A stretch of 64,000 nucleotides of DNA from Onthophagus taurus (GCF_036711975.1 NC_091972.1:24681001-24745000), one strand, 5' to 3'; numbered from the stretch's first letter, positions 1-11,877 are shown. Notes: generated by a model not told the origin, from the letters alone. Numbers and translations are program-made.

Positions 1-717
1 GCAACAGGAAGTACTAATTTACTTGAGGTCACATTCTACTTTTTCATATAATTTAGGTCCTTAGAATTGGACAAATACAAAATTTTATACAACGCTATTA
101 AATCATGAAGGATAGCTAAATACAAAATTGTTTAAACTAAATTGGTTATATAGTTTACTTCGATGTAAGGTTTCTATAAATAAATCTTTAACTACAGAGT
201 GTCTCACGTAATTGGTTCGTTAGAACTTTTTCAGGTTCCACTATTCGTACAATTTTGAAATTTTGGTAGCATGGGTTGTTCATTCGGAACTTTCAATCTA
301 AAATACTTTCAAGATGGCTGCCACTTCCGGTCTACCGGAAGTAGACCATAACTTCGTTATTTTAAATAGAATGCTATAGTTTTTATTACACCATTTAATT
401 GTACGTAAAAAAATAGGTTGACTTTGATAAAAGTTATTGGTACCTAGCGTTTTTCGTTTTCGAGTTATTTTGGTTCTAAACTTTTTTTGGTAAATTTCAC
501 CATGTTCTTTAAAACTCCATATCTCAGCCAACGTTCATTCAAAAAAGGTCTAAATTGGTACGATTATTCTTCAGATGCTGTCAAATAGATTGTCATTTGT
601 TGTATCGGAGTATCTTATACAGGTTGGTCAAAAATTGAATTATTGTTTCTCCATTTTCACTGGCGAGAAAGTAGAAAATTTTAAATGGAACGGAAAGGGA
701 ATTTAATTCTCTATAAA
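1..717. other. AT-rich non-coding stretch
   Basis: No credible gene is visible here. The only structure noted is a short inverted repeat at 323-342 with 9-base arms (ACTTCCGGT, loop CT, ACCGGAAGT). Small open frames carry no recognisable motif. Confidence 0.6.
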
Positions 718-1320
718 TTATCTACGTTGCTTAACAATATGTGTTTCTTCTTGTTCTGTTTCAGACCATTCTTCGTCATCTTCATCTTCGTTGCATCCTG
801 CCTCATATAGCTCTTGTTCTGATTCTTGTTCTTCGTCATATTCATCTTCTTCTTTGCGATCTTTTTCTTCTTCCTGGTCTTCTAAATTGTCTATTATAAA
901 TAATCTTTTAGTCTCCATACTCATTTTTTTATGTTTTCTAGAAATGTGCTGTTGAAAATTACTTATAAATGGATGTGAACTGAGTAGCAGTCTTTTAAAT
1001 AGATCTTCATTCGTATCCAGTCTACTACATTTCCTTGTGTGGCTCTCTCTAAATTTTCGGATTTTTTTGTTATTAGCTTCTTGCGCTTCTTCCGACAACT
1101 CTCCAATAGATAGTAGAGTTTCTTTAATGACTGCAGATCCATGTATCAAAATTTTATGAACGCTGGTTGGCATATAGTACTAACCATAAAATGGACGTAC
1201 TTTTCGGCAGTTTTGAAACAATATTTATTAAATTCATTGCAATTAATATTGTACCCACTGTTTATTGCAGCCAAAACAACGCCAAATCGCTGTATTAGTT
1301 CCTCGTCAATTCCTTAAATG
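718..1320 (-). pseudogene. Frameshifted C-terminal fragment of a repeat-associated arthropod protein
   Basis: The 151-codon open frame (1173 down to 718) starts MPTSVHKILIHG and ends in a very acidic Glu/Asp tail. From memory, a block like VHKILIHG followed by LSEEAQEANNK is shared by many uncharacterised multicopy proteins in arthropod genomes; I do not know its function. Upstream, 1320-1175, another frame encodes a matching stretch (LIQRFGVVLAAINSGYN, then CFKTAEKYV) and must shift frame near 1175 to join it. The copy is therefore broken and lacks its N-terminus. Membership in a transposon is inferred from its multicopy look, not shown here. Confidence 0.5.
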
Positions 1321-3095
1321 AAGTATAAAGTGATTAGTACATGCGTGCTTACCATAAAATTGTCATACCAATAATCTCTGATGATAATTTAGTAAAAGTA
1401 CGTATGAACCAGACACCTTCCAAGTTCTAATTTCTAATCTGTATGAAATGTGAAGCAAACACACAAAAAACCGAATGTATGCAAGGAGAATAGACAAACC
1501 AAACTTAAAACCTTCTAGCTCTACCGTTCATCTGTGAAATTTTTGCTCTGCATAAATAACATTCCATTCCAGATGATTCCATCAAATTCCCATCAAAGAA
1601 TTACAGACCTACAACATGTATTAATAATTCAAATAAAGTTTTAAGAAAACGAAGACTTTATACCTTGCCATCCACCATCGTGAAATAAAGAGAAAAGTTA
1701 ACACTTACACATTTTGAGGTATATGGCTGAAGGGAACTTATTTGGTTTGAAATATATATTTTTCTTCGGTGCTTATAAGAGCGGCTTTTCATGCACCCAT
1801 TGTAATCTAATCGGTCTACAAAACCGTATAGATGATGGTGTGGGGTTTTTCCACAATACAATATTATTATCATTGTCTTCCAATCGTAATGAGACTAGGA
1901 AGACATAAATAGCGAATCATCTTTTCCCTCTGCATTTGTGATGAACTTTTGTTTATAAGTCGAATGACATCCGCTACCATCAAACCCCCACTTACAATGT
2001 AATATAGAATTTACATTTACATTTGGATAATTATCCAAACATTTAAAAAAATTTTTTTAAATAACATTTAATAAAACTGGTTCCGAGTGTTTCTGAAGAA
2101 GGTTGCACCATGGCATCCGAAAACCAAACCTTTTCTTAAAAGACGCACGGCAAAACCCGAAAGTTTCTAGTGTTAGTTCTAGTTTTAGTTCTAATATTAG
2201 TTCAATTAACCCCGGCCGTGAAGCCTTCATACTTATAAAAAAAGTAGATATTTCAAGTGTTTCAGTTTTTTGCCGCACTGTATCTAACAACCACTTCCGG
2301 TTGTTAGATATGCCTGAAACTTTAAGTCTGATATTCTATTATAGTTATGCGAGTTTACACCAAATATACAAGATTTATCTTTTAAGAAAAAGAATATAAG
2401 CATTTTATATGAAAACGGTCCAATAACACACTCAGTCACTGATCATCTTTGATCGCTAATATCTTGGTAAGGAGCAAGTTAAAGCAAGATGTGGTTATCA
2501 TGTTATATAGAGCACATCTCAAAGAATAAGAATATTCTAGCGACAAAAGTTCTTCTTGCGTCTTCTGCAAGATATATATGTTAAAACATTTGGATGTAAC
2601 TTCAAGTAGGTGTTAATTAGCTTTAAAAGAAGTGCTTATTACGTATTTCTGCAAAAATATTTTAAAAATTAGAAAAGTGCCAAATGAAGACCTTTCTATA
2701 CTGTTCAAGATAGCAACAACGCATTGTCTTGAAAAAGTGGAACACAATATATTTTCTTCATCTAAAGTTGTAGCATTTTATGATATTTAATACACAAGAA
2801 TTGTAGTACTGTTTTATTGCGTACAATTGGCACTAGAAAGTACATAAGACTTTATTCCTTTCAGCTCCCAGTCTATTAAGACCTAAAGTACATGTAACAT
2901 GTAAAAAAAACGAAAAAAAAAAAATTTCGAAAATTTGATTGACGGTGCGGCGGGGGGTTGAAGTGAGTGAGTCAATTTTTGCATAAAAAGTTGTCCCCCT
3001 TGGTTTTATTCTTTACCTATTTCAGCGATTTTCTTTTTAAACTTCCGGATTTACAGAAATTGAGGTGGAAAGTTTTGAAATGAACACCTATATAA
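1321..3095. other. Non-coding, repeat-derived sequence
   Basis: No supported gene. At 2170-2205 there is a degenerate tandem of a TTCTAGT-like heptamer. Around 2990-3090 the sequence resembles decayed MITE ends, without a partner I can find. Small open frames on both strands at 1658-1908 and 2057-2399 overlap each other and have no motif. Confidence 0.5.
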
Positions 3096-3310
3096 TTTAC
3101 TGGAGTACGTGCTCACGATATTCGCTTGGTCGAGAAAACGGTCCGATTCGCCAGCATGTTCCCCCACCCTATAACGGCAAGAAATACAAAATAGTACTAA
3201 CTAATGGATATAATTCAGCATGAATTTATTCAATATTTACTAAGTAATTCAAATAATGTTATTCAATAATGATGAAAAACACCAAATAATACATATTTAA
3301 GTTATTATAG

Positions 3311-6046
3311 TTAATGATTAGCTCTTATGTTTATAAAATGTTGGGCTATTAAATGGAACAAAGTATATTCATGCGATGGTGTTCCGAATTCAACATTTAT
3401 CGGATGCATGTTTGGGAAGAAAAATAATGAATGCTTATCACAAATATTTTCTTTGGCGCATTTAATAACGTTGGATTTGACATTCTTTAAATGGTGCTCT
3501 TTAAGCACCACAGCTTGGAACGATTTTTCGAGCACCTTTACAATCAAATAGACTGCATTGGATGGTAAAATTAAATTGCCTCTATTCACATGTCACGTGA
3601 AGTTTTCTTTTGCATAATTATGGTGACTGTCATTTTTTAATATCAATAGGTCAATACAAAATTGACAATTTATATTATTTATAATATTTTTTACAATATA
3701 TCCACTTATATAATGTAAAATATCCTGTGCATACAGGCATAAATTAATATTTTCAGTAAGTCCAACATATTTCATAATTTCTTCGTCTTCTGATTGCTCA
3801 TTTTCATTTTGCAAAGATCTTTTTTCAGATCTAAATTGCAGGCAATCATAATTGTCAAAAGTACAACAATTCCCAGTTTCAATCGCAATATTCTTGGTGA
3901 AAAGCAATTGTCTGAGACAATTTTTGAACTGTAAACAGTTGGGATTGTTGTTTGAACCACCTCTGGCACGAACACAACTAAAAAATAATTCAAGATGGTC
4001 CTGTGACATTTTATAAGTGAGAATATATTTTAAAGGATTCTCTTCCCTATATAATACTTTATATGCGATGTCTAAAGTACTCTGCATGTTCACAATAAAT
4101 GCTATTGCAAACATTTTCCTTCCGCTTAGAAAGATAGGAATATTGTCTAATTTTAAAGTTTTTATATAATTAGTTGTCTCTGAAAAGACGGCTTTAATAG
4201 TATTAATGTTTGAAGCACGTATTGACTTCTTGAAACCACTAGCAAAAGGATTACGAGAATTGAGAATGTCAAAAAGACGATCTATATTTCTAATAAAATG
4301 AATTGTAGCTTCGCTGTTTTGGAACTGTTGGTCCCCATTTTTCCGTAAATAGTCCATGGCATCAGCCACTCCACTACTCAAAGTCTGAGCTGCCAATTTC
4401 ACCTTCATGATACTATTTCTGAAATTAACATGTCGAGAAGTTAGTTTATTAGCAAATCTCAATCCAATACTATTTTGCAAATCATTTAAGGCATTTACGA
4501 AATACCATTGCACATCTCCGTTTGCAGATTTAATAATCTTTTTATCAGCTAGAGTATTTCGGGCAAGCTTAAGCATATGACATGCATCAAACATTACATT
4601 AACTTCTAAAGAAGTACTGGTGGTAAATTTACAATTAAACCTATTACTGTTTACATCAAAATTACATCCTAAGTTTTTGAAACTTTGTACATTTGCGGGT
4701 GCACCATCACATGTAACATTCCATATTCTTATACCTATGTCATCTAATTTCCTAATTGCAGAATCTAAAAGTGTGCTCAACAAACTACTATTAATTTTAT
4801 TCACAAAAAAATAGGCTACAGGACATTTAAATCTTTTCGTCATTGATACTACTAATATAACCAACACCTCACTCGCTAACTCCATATTTTCTGTGTTACA
4901 GTATTCAACATTGCCTACATAAGCACCTTTCACCGGTTCCCATACAAGCTGTTTTCAAATCGACATTGAGTCGAACACCAAGCAGCAGTCTTGCAACCAA
5001 ATATTTTTAGTCAGTTCAATTTTCAAAAATTCTAAAACTTCAGTTAAAAAACCTGGTTCACATTGGAAACTATTCATCCAATTCCTAATTGTCGAAGGAT
5101 GGGGTAAAGTAAATAATTTTCTAACATATGCATAAGCCTTTGGAGAATAATAAAACAAAGTTTTAGCAAAATCTTTCATGCTGTTACTATAACGCACACC
5201 AGAACTTTTAACTTTTTTACTCTTACGGTCATGTAATAGCATGTGTAATGGAAACCCACTAAATTGCTCTGCCAACAGGGTTACTACATCACTAGAAGCT
5301 GGGACACGCTTTTTAATTTCTTGAAGTAATTTGTTCAAACTTTTGATTCGTACATCCCGACGTTTTACTTGTTGCTGCAAGATCTTAATTTTTCGTCTCA
5401 ATTTTATCTTAGTTGGTGACTGAATAATACACTGAATACCCACATCACATTGCATTGCATTCTGAAAAATATTTTATAATTTTGTGATCTCTTCGATAAC
5501 AGATAATAAAGAATTACCTGTTCAGATATCTCAGATAAGTCGGGTGTAGTACTTGTACTTGGCATGTTCTCAATATCATCAGCCTATAAAGATTAAAACA
5601 AAACTAATTCATATTTTAATTTTCAACATATTTTTAATATAAATGGTATTTACCTTTTTCTCTTTCTCAATTACTCTAGAGAATAAACGTCTTTTGGATG
5701 GAGGAGGTTTTTGAAGGTGATTTGGAAATCCTTTAAACACTGAAGGAAATGCATCTTCTTTTAGCCATCCCTTGCTGGCACCTGGTCGTATTTGATAATC
5801 CGTGTCAAGAAAATGATCACTACATAGAAAACTATACTTTGTTGGCTTAAAATTTTTCCTGCGTACTTCCTTTATCCATTTTTTTAAAATTCCAGGCGTA
5901 TTTAATGGAAATCTGGAACATTTATACATATATAATAATATTACCACAAACCTGAATCTAAAAATTGTAACTTACCGATGAAATTGTAAACCACTTCCTG
6001 TTGACTGTCTATTTGTACATCCGTATGCAGAACAAGAATTTACCAT
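3311..6046 (-). pseudogene. P-element-type transposase (THAP domain), two in-frame stops
   Basis: Four exons read on the minus strand: 6046-5976, 5912-5654, 5583-5518 and 5461-3311. All junctions are GT/AG and keep frame. Exons 1 and 2 encode an N-terminal THAP zinc finger (C2CH: MVNSCSAYGC, later CSDHF). Exon 4 holds the P-type transposase body, including the YSPKAYAYVR and HPSTIRNW blocks found in THAP9/P-element proteins. The frame runs to 3311 but has TGA codons at 4957-4955 (after FDSMSI) and near 3592; both would be single C-to-T changes from CGA. A full protein would be about 850 residues. The gene is probably dead, and BEL1 also sits only 50 bases upstream of its start. Confidence 0.85.
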
Positions 6047-6096
6047 CTTTATACATTTATATAACACACTAATTTAAACACAATATTAAAAAGTTT

Positions 6097-6325
6097 TGTT
6101 GGGGAGAAGGAAGCGCCGAGCGTTTAGGCAACCCACCGTGCCGCTGGGCGACGCGTGCATGAGATATATTCCGTGTGTGTGTTGTTCACATAGCAGACAT
6201 ATATAATAAGCGTAGAGCTGAGCAGTGTTTTTAGAAGTGTATCTTTATTTTGTTAACGATTAATAAAGTCAAAGAAACGAAAGGGAGTGTTTAAAAAGAA
6301 CCTAACCAACTTGAGCTACGAAACA
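6097..6325 (+). repeat. 5' LTR of BEL1
   Basis: Begins TGTTGGGGAG and ends CTACGAAACA. It contains a TATA-like run (TATATATAATAAG) and an AATAAA signal within GATTAATAAAGTC, as expected for a promoter-bearing LTR. The length equals that of the 3' copy. Confidence 0.95.
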
Positions 6326-6326
6326 T

Positions 6327-6343
6327 TGGTCCTTCGAGCAGGA
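6327..6343 (+). other. BEL1 primer-binding site, tRNA-Tyr type
   Basis: TGGTCCTTCGAGCAGGA starts one base after the LTR. From memory of insect tRNA-Tyr (3' part GGCTCGAAGGACCA) it is complementary with one mismatch. BEL2 carries the exact form of the same site. Confidence 0.75.
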
Positions 6344-6534
6344 TTGTTGAAGATTACCTTCAGCAAACGACACGGAACGCGAGGCGTTCGAGAACGGAGA
6401 GAAGACAACAAAAGGCGACAACTGTCTAGAACCACGGGGGCGGCACAGTAAGTACCGATCTTCCTAAACTTTCCTAATCCTAAATAAAAAATAAAAACCT
6501 TCATTCGACGATTAATGTTACTGTTATCATTGTA

Positions 6535-9500
6535 ATGGCGGATCAACTAGTTAGAAAACGTGCTGTGTTAAAAGCATCCTTAACACGATTTGCTAACTTC
6601 ATAGCTAGCACGGACGAAACACGTGCTACGGAGTTAGAAATACGTTTGGAAAACCACCTAAAGGTACTTTCCGAATACGAAATAATACAAGATCAAATCG
6701 AGGAATTAAAGGTCGATGAACCTAATAACGAACGCGAGCGGGTCGAGTTTGAGCATGCGTACTACAAAAACGTCAGCAAAGCTAAAGAAATATTACAAAA
6801 AACGGTACAATTATCAGCTAATACGAGCACGTCAACATTTAACAACAACTTTGCCAGTAATTTAGATACAAATAACGTACGTTTGCCAACAATAAATTTA
6901 CCTGAATTTAACGGTAACTATGAAGATTGGTACAAATTTAAAGATTCCTTCAACGCATTGGTTCACGAGAACAATAAGCTCTCTGAAGTGCAAAAATTTA
7001 TTTATCTTGTATCATCTTTGAAAGATGCCGCAGCAGAAGTAATACAATCATTAGAAGTTTCAAGTGAAAATTATCCGGTCGCTTTAGAATTATTAAACGA
7101 AAGATTCGAAAACAAGAAAATCATTGTTAACAGCCACGTTCGCGGAATTTTCGAGTTGGAAAACGTGATAAAAGATGCACCGAAGTCATTGAAACAATTC
7201 TTAGACGGTTTTTTGAAGCATTTTCGAGCGCTAAAAGCTTTAAAATTACCGGTAGAACATTGGGATGTTCCGATGGTCTATTTATTAACGAAAAAACTCG
7301 ATAATAACACGCGTCGTTTATGGGAACAATCAGTATCACAGGATATTCCCAATTTAAACGAATTTACGGATTTTATCAAAAATCGATGCCAAATTTTGGA
7401 AACTATTGCTCAGTCGAATAAAACTTTAGACAAGGACTATTCCAAACCCTACAAACAACGTGCGATAACAAACGTCACAGCTACGAAAATTAGTTGCGTT
7501 CAATGCAAGGCCTCCCATAGCATTTTTCAATGCGAAATTTTCCTTAAGAGGGCTATTATTGATAGAATACGATTAGCAAAGGATCTAAAACTGTGTACAA
7601 ATTGTTTAAACTTAAATCATACTGTACAGCAATGCAAATCGAAGCGAAATTGCTTCAAATGTAGTAAGCGACATCACACCTTACTCCATTTGGAAAATGA
7701 GAACAGTGAAGCCCCAAGGACAGCCGTTACCTCTCATGCTGTTAACAGAGGAACTTATGTCATTTTATCGACTGCCACGGTCTACATAAAAAACGGAAAT
7801 GAATTGGTTGAAGCACGTGCACTTATTGACAACGGAAGCGATACCAATTATGTTACGAAGGCATTCACGAGAAAACTGAACGTCACTGAGACAACCATAG
7901 ACCCAATAACAATAGCCAGTGTGAATGGAGTTACCTCTCAGGTATCCAAACAAACAAACTTGACCATACAAGCAAAATACACTAGTTATCAAGTGAACCT
8001 ACAGTTTTTGATATTGAATCGTATCACTGAAAAAATTCCTACCATAAAGCTAAATGAACAAGATCTAAAAATTCCTAAGGGTGTGAAATTAGCTGATCGA
8101 AATTGGCATACACCAGGTGATATCGATTTGCTGATTGGTGCTGAGATTTTCTATGAGCTACTTCTTAATGGGAAGATAACTCTGGGAAGGAACAGTCCTG
8201 TATTAAGAGAAACCAGGTTTGGGTGGTTGATAACTGGCCGATTACACCTAGACCGCGAAACAATGAACTCTTGCCATTTAAGTGTAAGTAACCCGGTAGA
8301 CTTGCATAATCAGTTGCAACGATTTTGGAGTTTAGATGAATGTCCTTCTGAACGAGTGCTGTCTTTAGAAGAGGAGCAATGCGAACAAAAATTTGTTGAA
8401 TCTACCACAAGAGATGATAATGGACGTTATACGGTGCGATTGCCCTTTAACGAAAAGATGGAACAGTTGGGAAACAACCTAGCAGAAACCTTAAATAGAT
8501 TCCAAGGCTTGGAGAAAAGATTGGGTCGCAATGCTATTCTGAAGGAAGATTACAAACGGTTTATGGGAGAATATGAAAGGTTGGGGCATATGAGTAGAAT
8601 TACTAATTTAAATAGTGACAATTTGGAGGAGCTTAAAGGAGAAAATTCGTATTACATTCCCCATCACCCGGTTTTTAAAACATCCAGCTCCACAACTAAA
8701 CTTAGAGTTGTATTCGACGCCTCTTCAAAAACTCCAGGTAAATTATCATTAAACGAAACGTTATTGGTAGGACCCACAATACAGAGCGAGTTGTTTTCGA
8801 TATTGTTACGATTTAGAAAACACAAAATAGCTTTGATTGCTGACATCGAGAAAATGTTTCGCCAGGTACGAATTTGTGAGAATCATTGCGATTTTCAGCG
8901 CATTCTTTGGAGAAACGAACCTACGGACAAAATTGGAGTATACAAATTGTGTACTGTTACTTACGGAACTGCACCAGCAACATTCTTAACTACTAGGTGT
9001 TTGACAGACTTGGCTAACTCAGACTTGAATAAGCATTCTTTGGCAGCAAGAGCAATAATAAAGGATATGTACGTGGATGATCTTATCACAGGTTGTGACA
9101 CATTAGAAGACGGTTTAGAGCTTCAAGAAGAAATATCCAAAATACTAACCAGTGGAGGGTTCAATTTAAGAAAATGGGGGAGCAATTGTATGGAGATCTT
9201 AAAGAAATGTACAAGTACAAATGCTAATGATAAACATTTAATTAAAGACGAGACAGATAACAAAACTTTAGGTGTTATTTGGTCTTCATCAGATGACACT
9301 CTACGATTTATTATTAACGCAAGTATCAAACCAACTGAAAGAGTGACAAAGAGAACTATTCTAGCAAGTGTTTCCAAAATATTTGATCCTTTGGGATTGG
9401 TAACACCTATTACGACTCAAACAAAGGTATTTGTACAGCAACTGTGGATAATGAGGTTGGACTGGGATGACGATTTACCGCAGTTTATTGTTGAGGCTTG

Positions 9501-11679
9501 GAACCGTTTAAAGGAGCAATTGCTTTCCGTCTCGGAAATTTCCATTCCTCGACGAGTACTTGTGAACAAGCCTGTGGATGTTCAACTTTGTGCATTTTGC
9601 GATAGCAGCGAGAAAGCATATGCAGCGGCCGTTTATGTGAGATGCGTTACGGATGATGGTAGCATAAATATTTCTCTACTCTGTTCTAAAACGAGAGTAG
9701 CACCATTGAAAAAAATTTCAATCCCACGTTTGGAATTATGCGGTGCATTACTATTAGTCAAATTGGTAAACCGTATAAAAAATGATCTAGACTATAACAT
9801 TTCCAAACTATTTTATTTCACTGATTCGACAATAGTACTAAACTGGCTTAACGGAAATCCGACAAGGTGGAAGGTATTTGTTGCCAATAGAGTGGCCAAG
9901 ATACAAGCCCTCAGCAAGATTACTGATTGGTACCATGTCGCAGGAAGAGAAAATCCTGCCGATATTCCAACACGCATTAATGACATAACCAAATTAAATG
10001 AATCTATATGGTGGAGTGGTCCAAAATTCCTGTATGATTCTCCTGAAACCTGGAAGGTAGATTATGATGTTGATACAACCGAAACTAAAGAAGAAAGGAG
10101 GCAAGCAGTTACACTTACTTGTGAACGAACAGATGATTTGTTGACTAAGTTTTCATCACTCAACAAATTAAAAAGAGTGATGGCATACGTAATGAGATTT
10201 AAACAAAACGCATCACAGCCATGTAATGTTAGAAAATTTGGACCCCTAGATTCTGATGAAATAAATAAAGCATTTATAAAAATTATATTGTTGGCACAGC
10301 GTGAGTTTAGGTCCGATATAAATGAACTGAACACAAAGGGTGGATTGTCCACGTCGAGTAAATTAAGGTCATTGTCACCTTTTCTTGATTCCAATAACAT
10401 GTTACGCGTTGGTGGTAGATTAAAAAATGCTGACATACCGTATGATTTTAAGCATCCAATACTTTTACCAAAAGACTGCCCATTAACGAGATTAATTGTC
10501 TGGCAAGAGCACAATAGGCATTTTCATGCAGGAGCGTCAACCACTTTGGCTGCTATTCGACAGTCCTTTTGGCCAATATCTGGGAGGAATACCGTTAGAC
10601 GTGTCCTACAAAGTTGCATTGCATGTTATAAATACTCGCCGAAACATGTTCAATTAAAAATGGCAAACTTACCTGAAACTAGAACAGCGATAACCTTACC
10701 TTTTCAATGCACTTCACTGGATTTCGCTGGTCCTTTTGAGGTTAAAGAAACTAAATACCGCGGCAGACGAATGCTGAAAATGTATGTTTGTGTTTTCGTT
10801 TGCTTCTCAACAAAGGCTGTTCACTTGGAACTCATTTCGGATTTGACCTGTAAGACATTCTTAAATTCCTTAAAACGATTCGTCGCGAGGCGCGGTCTCC
10901 CACAGCAGCTTTATTCAGATAACGCCAGAACGTTTGTGGCTGCTGATAAAGAATTGAAATTAGCTTACAGAGCCATTACAACATTCTTTCGGGATGATTT
11001 AATAAATGGCTTCTTGACTATGCATTCTATAACTTGGAAATTTATGCCTCCACGTGCTCCACATTTTGGTGGCTTGCATGGATCAGCGGTAAAATCATTT
11101 AAACGACATTTTAAAAGAGTAACATCCGGAGCTACATTAACGATCGAAGAATTTACGACATTATTGTGTCAAATAGAAGGTATCCTAAACTCCAGACCTT
11201 TATATCCGCTTTCAACCGATCCCAACGATTTCCAACCTTTAACTCCTGGTCATTTCTTGACCGGTAGCCCAATTAACGCGATTCCTGAGGTGGATATATC
11301 AGACGAACTGCCAAACCGATTACGAAGTTATGAAAAATTAAAACGTCTTCAGCAACTGTTTTGGAAGCAGTTTCAGCGAGACTATCTCACCACTTTGCAA
11401 CAAAGAGGGAAATGGGCCAAGGATACCGCACAATTGGATGTGGGTGACATCGTGTTGGTAAGGCAAGTAAATTCACCATCTCAACATTGGCCACTGGGAC
11501 GAATCCTCAAATTTCATCCCGGCAGCGACAAGCGAAGAAGAGTAGTGACCGTTCTGGTGCAAGGAAAAACCTACGTCAGAGCAGCAACTGATGTCTGCCC
11601 ACTTCCTAAACAGAGTGTTGAAATGGAACATTCCAAGGCGGGGGAGTATGTTGGGGAGAACGAAGCGCCGAGCGTTTAG
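6535..11679 (+). CDS. BEL/Pao Gag-Pol polyprotein (1714 residues)
   Basis: One uninterrupted frame starting at the first ATG after the leader. In order: Gag (DUF1759-like, LPTINLPEFNGNYEDWYKF near 120), Cys/His knuckles (about 320-385), aspartic protease (ALIDNGSDTNYV near 428), reverse transcriptase (LRVVFDASS near 722, YVDD near 845), RNase H (near 1020), integrase zinc finger (about 1322-1364), integrase core (LDFAGPF near 1394, YSDNAR near 1459) and a C-terminal DUF5641-like domain (about 1630-1690). Two catalytic neighbourhoods look off: protease reads DNG rather than DSG/DTG, and the integrase position usually reading GGLWEA reads GGLHGS, losing the expected Glu. The last 31 bases lie inside the 3' LTR. 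Intact by length, possibly unable to integrate. Confidence 0.93.
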   Translation: MADQLVRKRAVLKASLTRFANFIASTDETRATELEIRLENHLKVLSEYEIIQDQIEELKVDEPNNERERVEFEHAYYKNVSKAKEILQKTVQLSANTSTSTFNNNFASNLDTNNVRLPTINLPEFNGNYEDWYKFKDSFNALVHENNKLSEVQKFIYLVSSLKDAAAEVIQSLEVSSENYPVALELLNERFENKKIIVNSHVRGIFELENVIKDAPKSLKQFLDGFLKHFRALKALKLPVEHWDVPMVYLLTKKLDNNTRRLWEQSVSQDIPNLNEFTDFIKNRCQILETIAQSNKTLDKDYSKPYKQRAITNVTATKISCVQCKASHSIFQCEIFLKRAIIDRIRLAKDLKLCTNCLNLNHTVQQCKSKRNCFKCSKRHHTLLHLENENSEAPRTAVTSHAVNRGTYVILSTATVYIKNGNELVEARALIDNGSDTNYVTKAFTRKLNVTETTIDPITIASVNGVTSQVSKQTNLTIQAKYTSYQVNLQFLILNRITEKIPTIKLNEQDLKIPKGVKLADRNWHTPGDIDLLIGAEIFYELLLNGKITLGRNSPVLRETRFGWLITGRLHLDRETMNSCHLSVSNPVDLHNQLQRFWSLDECPSERVLSLEEEQCEQKFVESTTRDDNGRYTVRLPFNEKMEQLGNNLAETLNRFQGLEKRLGRNAILKEDYKRFMGEYERLGHMSRITNLNSDNLEELKGENSYYIPHHPVFKTSSSTTKLRVVFDASSKTPGKLSLNETLLVGPTIQSELFSILLRFRKHKIALIADIEKMFRQVRICENHCDFQRILWRNEPTDKIGVYKLCTVTYGTAPATFLTTRCLTDLANSDLNKHSLAARAIIKDMYVDDLITGCDTLEDGLELQEEISKILTSGGFNLRKWGSNCMEILKKCTSTNANDKHLIKDETDNKTLGVIWSSSDDTLRFIINASIKPTERVTKRTILASVSKIFDPLGLVTPITTQTKVFVQQLWIMRLDWDDDLPQFIVEAWNRLKEQLLSVSEISIPRRVLVNKPVDVQLCAFCDSSEKAYAAAVYVRCVTDDGSINISLLCSKTRVAPLKKISIPRLELCGALLLVKLVNRIKNDLDYNISKLFYFTDSTIVLNWLNGNPTRWKVFVANRVAKIQALSKITDWYHVAGRENPADIPTRINDITKLNESIWWSGPKFLYDSPETWKVDYDVDTTETKEERRQAVTLTCERTDDLLTKFSSLNKLKRVMAYVMRFKQNASQPCNVRKFGPLDSDEINKAFIKIILLAQREFRSDINELNTKGGLSTSSKLRSLSPFLDSNNMLRVGGRLKNADIPYDFKHPILLPKDCPLTRLIVWQEHNRHFHAGASTTLAAIRQSFWPISGRNTVRRVLQSCIACYKYSPKHVQLKMANLPETRTAITLPFQCTSLDFAGPFEVKETKYRGRRMLKMYVCVFVCFSTKAVHLELISDLTCKTFLNSLKRFVARRGLPQQLYSDNARTFVAADKELKLAYRAITTFFRDDLINGFLTMHSITWKFMPPRAPHFGGLHGSAVKSFKRHFKRVTSGATLTIEEFTTLLCQIEGILNSRPLYPLSTDPNDFQPLTPGHFLTGSPINAIPEVDISDELPNRLRSYEKLKRLQQLFWKQFQRDYLTTLQQRGKWAKDTAQLDVGDIVLVRQVNSPSQHWPLGRILKFHPGSDKRRRVVTVLVQGKTYVRAATDVCPLPKQSVEMEHSKAGEYVGENEAPSV
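11636..11648 (+). other. BEL1 polypurine tract
   Basis: AAGGCGGGGGAGTA-type purine run immediately before the 3' LTR, within the Gag-Pol reading frame; expected plus-strand priming site. Confidence 0.8.
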
Positions 11680-11877
11680 GCAACCCACCGTGCCGCTGGG
11701 CGACGCGTGCATGAGATATATTCCGTGTGTGTGTTGTTCACATAGCAGACATATATAATAAGCGTAGAGCTGAGCAGTGTTTTTAGAAGTGTATCTTTAT
11801 TTTGTTAACGATTAATAAAGTCAAAGAAACGAAAGGGAGTGTTTAAAAAGAACCTAACCAACTTGAGCTACGAAACA
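11649..11877 (+). repeat. 3' LTR of BEL1
   Basis: Same length as the 5' LTR with one base difference. It is followed by the second copy of the AGTTT target duplication and then by P-like transposon sequence. Confidence 0.95.

Larger units (their letters stand above)
6097..11877 (+). mobile_element. BEL/Pao LTR retrotransposon BEL1, young and full length
   Basis: Flanked by the 5-bp duplication AGTTT (6092-6096 and 11878-11882). It has two 229-bp LTRs, a primer-binding site, one long Gag-Pol frame and a polypurine tract. The LTRs differ at a single base (G at the 12th position of the left copy, C in the right copy), so insertion is recent. It lies within the 5' flank of the P-like transposase, on the opposite strand. 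There is no envelope ORF. Confidence 0.95.

Noticed and set aside
7127..11712. Several minus-strand ORFs of 60-150 codons
   Set aside because: They are antisense shadows of the intact BEL1 Gag-Pol frame.
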